This document shows positions 31,178 through 34,161 of a stretch of 34,161 nt of DNA, piece by piece (positions within the stretch are counted from its first letter, which is position 1; the number at the start of each line of letters is the position of its first letter). Position numbers and translations under genes: made by a program. The notes beneath the pieces are model-generated. The model did no database searches. It was given only the letters and a program-made list of their open reading frames with translations, and had not been told where the DNA came from. This DNA is from Syntrophaceae bacterium UBA1062. Lineage in GTDB: Bacteria; Desulfobacterota; Desulfomonilia; UBA1062. The stretch is from contig DCDF01000287.1 in assembly GCA_002316295.1 (NCBI GenBank), positions 1 through 34,161 of the forward strand, written 5' to 3'.

Positions 31178-32539
31178 TCATGGAATATACAGCTCTCCAT
31201 CCACCTCCATCGGCGGAATCTTCCCACGCGCCCTCAGGTCGTCCTTCTCGAGAGCGGCGAGCGGGCTGATTTCAACAATGCTCCGGTCCGAGATGTTCAC
31301 GCCGAGATCTTCCAGCCAGCTCCTGTGGAGATTACTCTGCATGATTCGTGAGGTTTCGAGCGAGTCTTCGCCCGTGCGGTTTTTCACCGGGGCGAACTCG
31401 CGTTCCCGCAGCACCTCGAGGGTGACTGATTTCTCAGCCATCGGGAGCGCGTCAAAGATAAAGGTTTCAAACTTGATGCCCTGTATCTCCGTGGGGCGGC
31501 CCCGTGAATCGACGGTCGGGATGGTCTTCAGGGCCTTGTGAAAGGGCAGCCTCACGGCAGAGCCGGTCAGGGTTTCCACGAAATCGCGTCTGATCATGTG
31601 GATAGCTATGGACCCGGCCCAGTAGAGCATTTCGCCTTCACCGTCGACGGCATAGCGCATGTCGTCGTTCATGTCGCTGTATTCCAGAACCCTGGTCCTG
31701 CCCTCCACTTCGGCGATTACACCCACCTTTTCTTCAAAACTCTTCTTCCTGACCACCTTGGATGACATTTGGGCGCCTTTCAGGCTGTGCAAGCCTACGA
31801 ATAGGGGGTCACAGATGGAGACCAGGGGGTTGTCCACCTGGAAGTAGAAGATCTCTTCTATTCCCCTCTCCTTGAGCGTATCGAGGCAGCCGCTCTTTTT
31901 CAGGGCCGAGAGCGTGCCGCCGTGTCCGTCCGGGTTCATGAAGAGACCCCCTTCGCGCGAAAGAACGAACGAGCCCTCAGGCGTGATCGAAGGTAGCATG
32001 CCCTGAACGAAGAAGAACACATCATCGGGATTCAGGCCGAAAAAGGAGTGTGCGGTAAAGAAATCTTTCGTGTCGGCGTCGTTGGCCCGGGAAGTCATGA
32101 CGAACAGCGGGATGGGTTGCGCATACTTGTTCGAGAGGGCAAGTATTTTTTCTGCGTGAAGCTGGAAGAGGCTTTTACGTCGAACCGGAGTTACACCCAC
32201 TACGCCCTTGGGAGCGTCGATCCCCAGACGGGATCCCTGGCCTCCTGCCACAACCAGGGCCGCGACCCTGCCCTGTGAGAGGAGTGTTTCGCCGTGCCGT
32301 CGAAAGCGTGAGGATTCGGGCGACGAAGAGAACGATGCAGGGATGACGGGCGCCGGCTTCACAGCGGTTACGGCGGGTTCTTCATAGAGAAACCTGCCCG
32401 CGATCAGCTCGCGGACGAGAGGGGCGTCAATTTCTTCCAGGTCACGGGCGATCTCCCTGCGCGAGACGTATGCGGACCCGGACTCAAGAAGTCTTGCGAT
32501 ATGTCCCTGACCGAGTTGCCGCAATTTTTCTTCGAGCAT
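31178..32539 (-). CDS. UAP1/UDPGP-type nucleotidyltransferase
   Basis: The 453-residue enzyme belongs to the eukaryotic-type UDP-sugar pyrophosphorylase family. It has LVVAGGQGSRLGIDAPKG (97-112, nucleotide binding), FMTSRAN-like FVMTSRAND, the uridine/sugar-binding NPDGHGG, and YFQVDNPL. This family makes UDP-GlcNAc or UDP-glucose from UTP and the sugar phosphate. The N-terminal helical 80 residues fit UAP1 proteins. It may replace or supplement GlmU. ATG 32539 has AGGAG 7 bases upstream; the gene overlaps rarA by 56 bp and precedes the kinase by 10 bp, so it shares their transcript. Confidence 0.85.
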   Translation of the reverse strand: MLEEKLRQLGQGHIARLLESGSAYVSRREIARDLEEIDAPLVRELIAGRFLYEEPAVTAVKPAPVIPASFSSSPESSRFRRHGETLLSQGRVAALVVAGGQGSRLGIDAPKGVVGVTPVRRKSLFQLHAEKILALSNKYAQPIPLFVMTSRANDADTKDFFTAHSFFGLNPDDVFFFVQGMLPSITPEGSFVLSREGGLFMNPDGHGGTLSALKKSGCLDTLKERGIEEIFYFQVDNPLVSICDPLFVGLHSLKGAQMSSKVVRKKSFEEKVGVIAEVEGRTRVLEYSDMNDDMRYAVDGEGEMLYWAGSIAIHMIRRDFVETLTGSAVRLPFHKALKTIPTVDSRGRPTEIQGIKFETFIFDALPMAEKSVTLEVLREREFAPVKNRTGEDSLETSRIMQSNLHRSWLEDLGVNISDRSIVEISPLAALEKDDLRARGKIPPMEVDGELYIP

Positions 32540-33764
32540 TCATGATCTCCTTTATGCGCTTCTCGAACCCGGTGTCTCGGGGAACGTAAAGCTTCACCTC
32601 GTCGATCCCTTCGGGAAAATAATTCATGAGCAAGGCCCCTTGCGGGTCGTCATGCGCATAGATGTAGCCTTTCCCGTACCCCAGTTCGCGCATAAGCTTT
32701 GTGGGTGCATTTCGGAGAAAAAGGGGCACCTGAGGGGTGCCGGTCTTCCTGATCAATTCACGCGTCCTCTTTTCGGCGATATACACGGCATTGCTCTTGG
32801 GCGCACAGGCGAGATACACGGCTGTCTGGTAGAGTGCGAGGTCCCCCTCGGGAGAGCCCAGGGTGGTGAAGGCCTCTTTTGCGCTGACCACCATTCGCAG
32901 GGCGTTGGGCTCGGCCATGCCGATGTCTTCGGAAGCGATCCGGATCATCCTGCGTAGCACATACAGCCTGTCCTCGCCCGCTTCAAGCATTCTTCCCAGC
33001 CAGTAGACGCTCGCATTGATGTCGCTGGCGCGCACGCTTTTGTGGAAGGCAGATATGAGGTCGTAGTGGTTTTCTCCTGTCTTGTCGTGATACAGCGGCC
33101 TGTCGAGGAGGACTCCCAGATCCTGGAGCTCAAGGTGCTTCTTGTCGATGGTGGTGACGGCAAGCTCCAGAAGGTTCAAGGCGGCCCTGGCGTCCCCGTC
33201 CGCAGCGCGGGAAAGGGCCTTGATGCCCTCTGCGGATATGGTTTTCCCCTGGGAAAGTATGTCTTCATCGCCCTGAATGGCGCGCATGAGGATCTTCTCG
33301 ATGTCCGATGGCTTCAGCGTCTTGAACACAACAACCTGCAGCCGGGAGAGCAGAGGCGAGGTGATTGAGAATGAGGGATTTTCCGTGGTCGCTCCGATCA
33401 GAACTATATCCCCCCTCTCCACGAACGGCAGCAGAGCGTCCTGCTGAACGCGGTTGAACCGGTGCACTTCGTCGATGAAGACGATCGGAGGCTCCTGTGC
33501 GTTCTGGGCGTGTTTCGTCACCTTCCGGATGTCCTGGATACCGCTGGTGACTGCGCTGATGGAAAAGTAAGACTGGGGATAGAGCGTCTCGATAATGTGC
33601 GCGACGCTGCTTTTGCCGGTTCCCGGAGGACCCCAGAGCATGACCGATCGGCGGTTGCCGGCGATGAAGCTTTCGAGGAATCTCTTTGCATCGTCCTGCC
33701 CCATGAGCTCGTCGATGCATTCCGGACGGATTCTGTATGCGAGAGGATGGGCATGCTTTTCCAT
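32484..33764 (-). CDS. rarA: Replication-associated recombination protein A (RarA/MgsA)
   Basis: This AAA+ ATPase acts at stalled replication forks. The 426-residue protein has the N-terminal RPxxxDELMGQ motif, Walker A GPPGTGKSS (45-53), Walker B FIDEVHRFN, the sensor GATTENPSF, and the C-terminal tetramerisation domain with GGNHYDLISAFHKSVR-like and LGYGKGYIYAHDDP segments. The frame opens further upstream, but ATG 33764 begins the family's N-terminus (about 20 residues before DELMGQ). No ribosome binding site is visible; TACAAT lies 4 bp before the ATG. It is the first gene of a five-gene run ending at the sigma-54 regulator. Confidence 0.95.
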   Translation of the reverse strand: MEKHAHPLAYRIRPECIDELMGQDDAKRFLESFIAGNRRSVMLWGPPGTGKSSVAHIIETLYPQSYFSISAVTSGIQDIRKVTKHAQNAQEPPIVFIDEVHRFNRVQQDALLPFVERGDIVLIGATTENPSFSITSPLLSRLQVVVFKTLKPSDIEKILMRAIQGDEDILSQGKTISAEGIKALSRAADGDARAALNLLELAVTTIDKKHLELQDLGVLLDRPLYHDKTGENHYDLISAFHKSVRASDINASVYWLGRMLEAGEDRLYVLRRMIRIASEDIGMAEPNALRMVVSAKEAFTTLGSPEGDLALYQTAVYLACAPKSNAVYIAEKRTRELIRKTGTPQVPLFLRNAPTKLMRELGYGKGYIYAHDDPQGALLMNYFPEGIDEVKLYVPRDTGFEKRIKEIMNARRKIAATRSGTYRKTS

Positions 33765-33768
33765 AATT

Positions 33769-33774
33769 ATTGTA
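33769..33774 (-). promoter_or_regulatory. Possible -10 element of rarA
   Basis: TACAAT (five of six) on the minus strand ends 4 bp before the rarA ATG; TATACA two bases upstream is an alternative at 7 bp. The -35 is poor (TTTATC at 17 bp). The flanking sequence is AT-rich and lacks a ribosome binding site. Confidence 0.35.
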
Positions 33775-33853
33775 TAGCACAAATCCGTAGGGATAAAAAT
33801 TTTAATAAATGTGCCCCGAGGGGTTAAGTATACCTGACGGGTGTCGATAGAGA

Positions 33854-33930
33854 AGGATAGGTTCTTCAAGATTCATTCCCCGTAGAACCTCCTCATATGT
33901 TCGCAGGTCTGATTGACCTGCTTTTTTTTT
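33854..33930 (+). ncRNA. Candidate small structured RNA with intrinsic terminator
   Basis: On the plus strand AGG-(AT bulge)-AGGTTCT (33854-33865) pairs with AGAACCT-CCT (33884-33893), enclosing an 18-base loop that contains CCCC. Nine bases later comes a strong terminator. No plus-strand protein gene lies between the divergent rarA start and this terminator, so the transcript ending here would be a short RNA or leader. The 5' end is unknown; a weak TTGTAT-18-TAAAAA lies at 33770-33799. A GGGG run near 33820 could pair with the loop CCCC. Confidence 0.35.
33903..33930 (+). terminator. Strong Rho-independent terminator without an obvious gene
   Basis: GCAGGTC (33903-33909), a 5-base loop, GACCTGC (33915-33921) and nine T residues (33922-33930) make a textbook plus-strand terminator. 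It points away from rarA, which is on the other strand, so it must end some other transcript. Confidence 0.85.
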
Positions 33931-34066
33931 GCCCGGACACCCTGAATGTTTGCATGATGTCGTCCAGAGGGATCGAATGGAGTGCCGCACCTGCCTGCGG
34001 AAGGGCGGAGCAAGTATATCTCCACAGATTTATTTGGACTTTACTCGAAGTGATGGAAATCTCTCC

Positions 34067-34094
34067 TTGACAAAACCTTTTTATACAGTATAGA
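34067..34094 (+). promoter_or_regulatory. Promoter of initiator tRNA
   Basis: A perfect TTGACA (34067-34072) is followed after 16 bp by TATAGA (34089-34094). The start point would be near 34101, some 12 bp before the tRNA. The 136 bp between the preceding terminator and this promoter holds nothing I recognise. Confidence 0.75.
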
Positions 34095-34112
34095 AGACTC
34101 TAAACTGAATGA

Positions 34113-34161
<49 letters not shown>

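Noticed and set aside
33802..33990. 62-codon minus-strand ORF upstream of rarA
   Set aside because: It has no ribosome binding site or family features and is antisense to the terminator and hairpin element.

Overview
The window is a stretch of ordinary chromosome from a strictly anaerobic, moderately GC-rich Gram-negative bacterium. It is most likely a deltaproteobacterium (Desulfobacterota, for example a syntroph or sulfate-reducer relative). The reasons are an oxygen-defence set built on non-haem iron (two-iron desulfoferrodoxin, ferritin-like protein, rubredoxin, rubrerythrin) instead of SOD and catalase, an outer membrane (LolA, lipoproteins, an MCE protein), RNase J, and two sigma-54 response regulators. 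I see no insertion sequence, phage gene, CRISPR array or rRNA. The taxonomic guess comes from gene content only.

Layout. Positions 1-3093 (+) hold the 3' part of proS and a bifunctional (p)ppGpp synthetase/hydrolase starting at a TTG that overlaps the proS stop. A small lipoprotein, rpmB and tRNA-Leu(GAG) follow on the minus strand (3107-4161). Positions 4475-7420 (+) are the oxidative-stress island: desulfoferrodoxin, ferritin-like diiron protein, rubredoxin, a TIGR02757 protein and rubrerythrin, with an AT-rich PerR-like palindrome just upstream of the first gene.

Positions 7477-22784 are one long minus-strand run of tightly packed genes. In transcription order they are plsC, a zinc-ribbon/PlsC fusion, rnj, uppP, ftsK, lolA, a doubtful small ORF, a sirtuin, an aroE-like gene, a 54-residue cysteine-rich protein, def, fmt, rpe, a TPR lipoprotein, an MCE/MlaD-like protein and an exported protein with about 17 W-P-L/F-P-L repeats. 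Most junctions overlap or abut, so extensive co-transcription with internal promoters (for example before def) is likely. The run mixes envelope lipid and lipoprotein functions with translation and division housekeeping.

After an orphan flagellar-rod-domain protein come two convergent two-component operons. The plus-strand one (23250-26540) is histidine kinase, outer-membrane lipoprotein, NtrC-type regulator, the same order as enterobacterial qseE-qseG-qseF (glrK-yfhG-glrR). The minus-strand one (33764-26592) runs rarA, a UAP1-like nucleotidyltransferase, a Cache/PAS histidine kinase, an unrecognised exported protein, and an NtrC-type regulator; the last three genes overlap by 4 bp each. The window ends with a candidate small structured RNA that has its own strong terminator (33854-33930) and the start of tRNA-fMet.

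Most interesting points: (a) the kinase/exported protein/sigma-54 regulator cassette with a novel middle component; (b) the repeat protein placed after an MCE protein and a TPR lipoprotein; (c) the orphan terminator and paired hairpins before tRNA-fMet; (d) several genes whose best promoter -10 lies 4-8 bp from the start codon with no Shine-Dalgarno, suggesting leaderless mRNAs; (e) two small coupled genes easily missed by gene finders.
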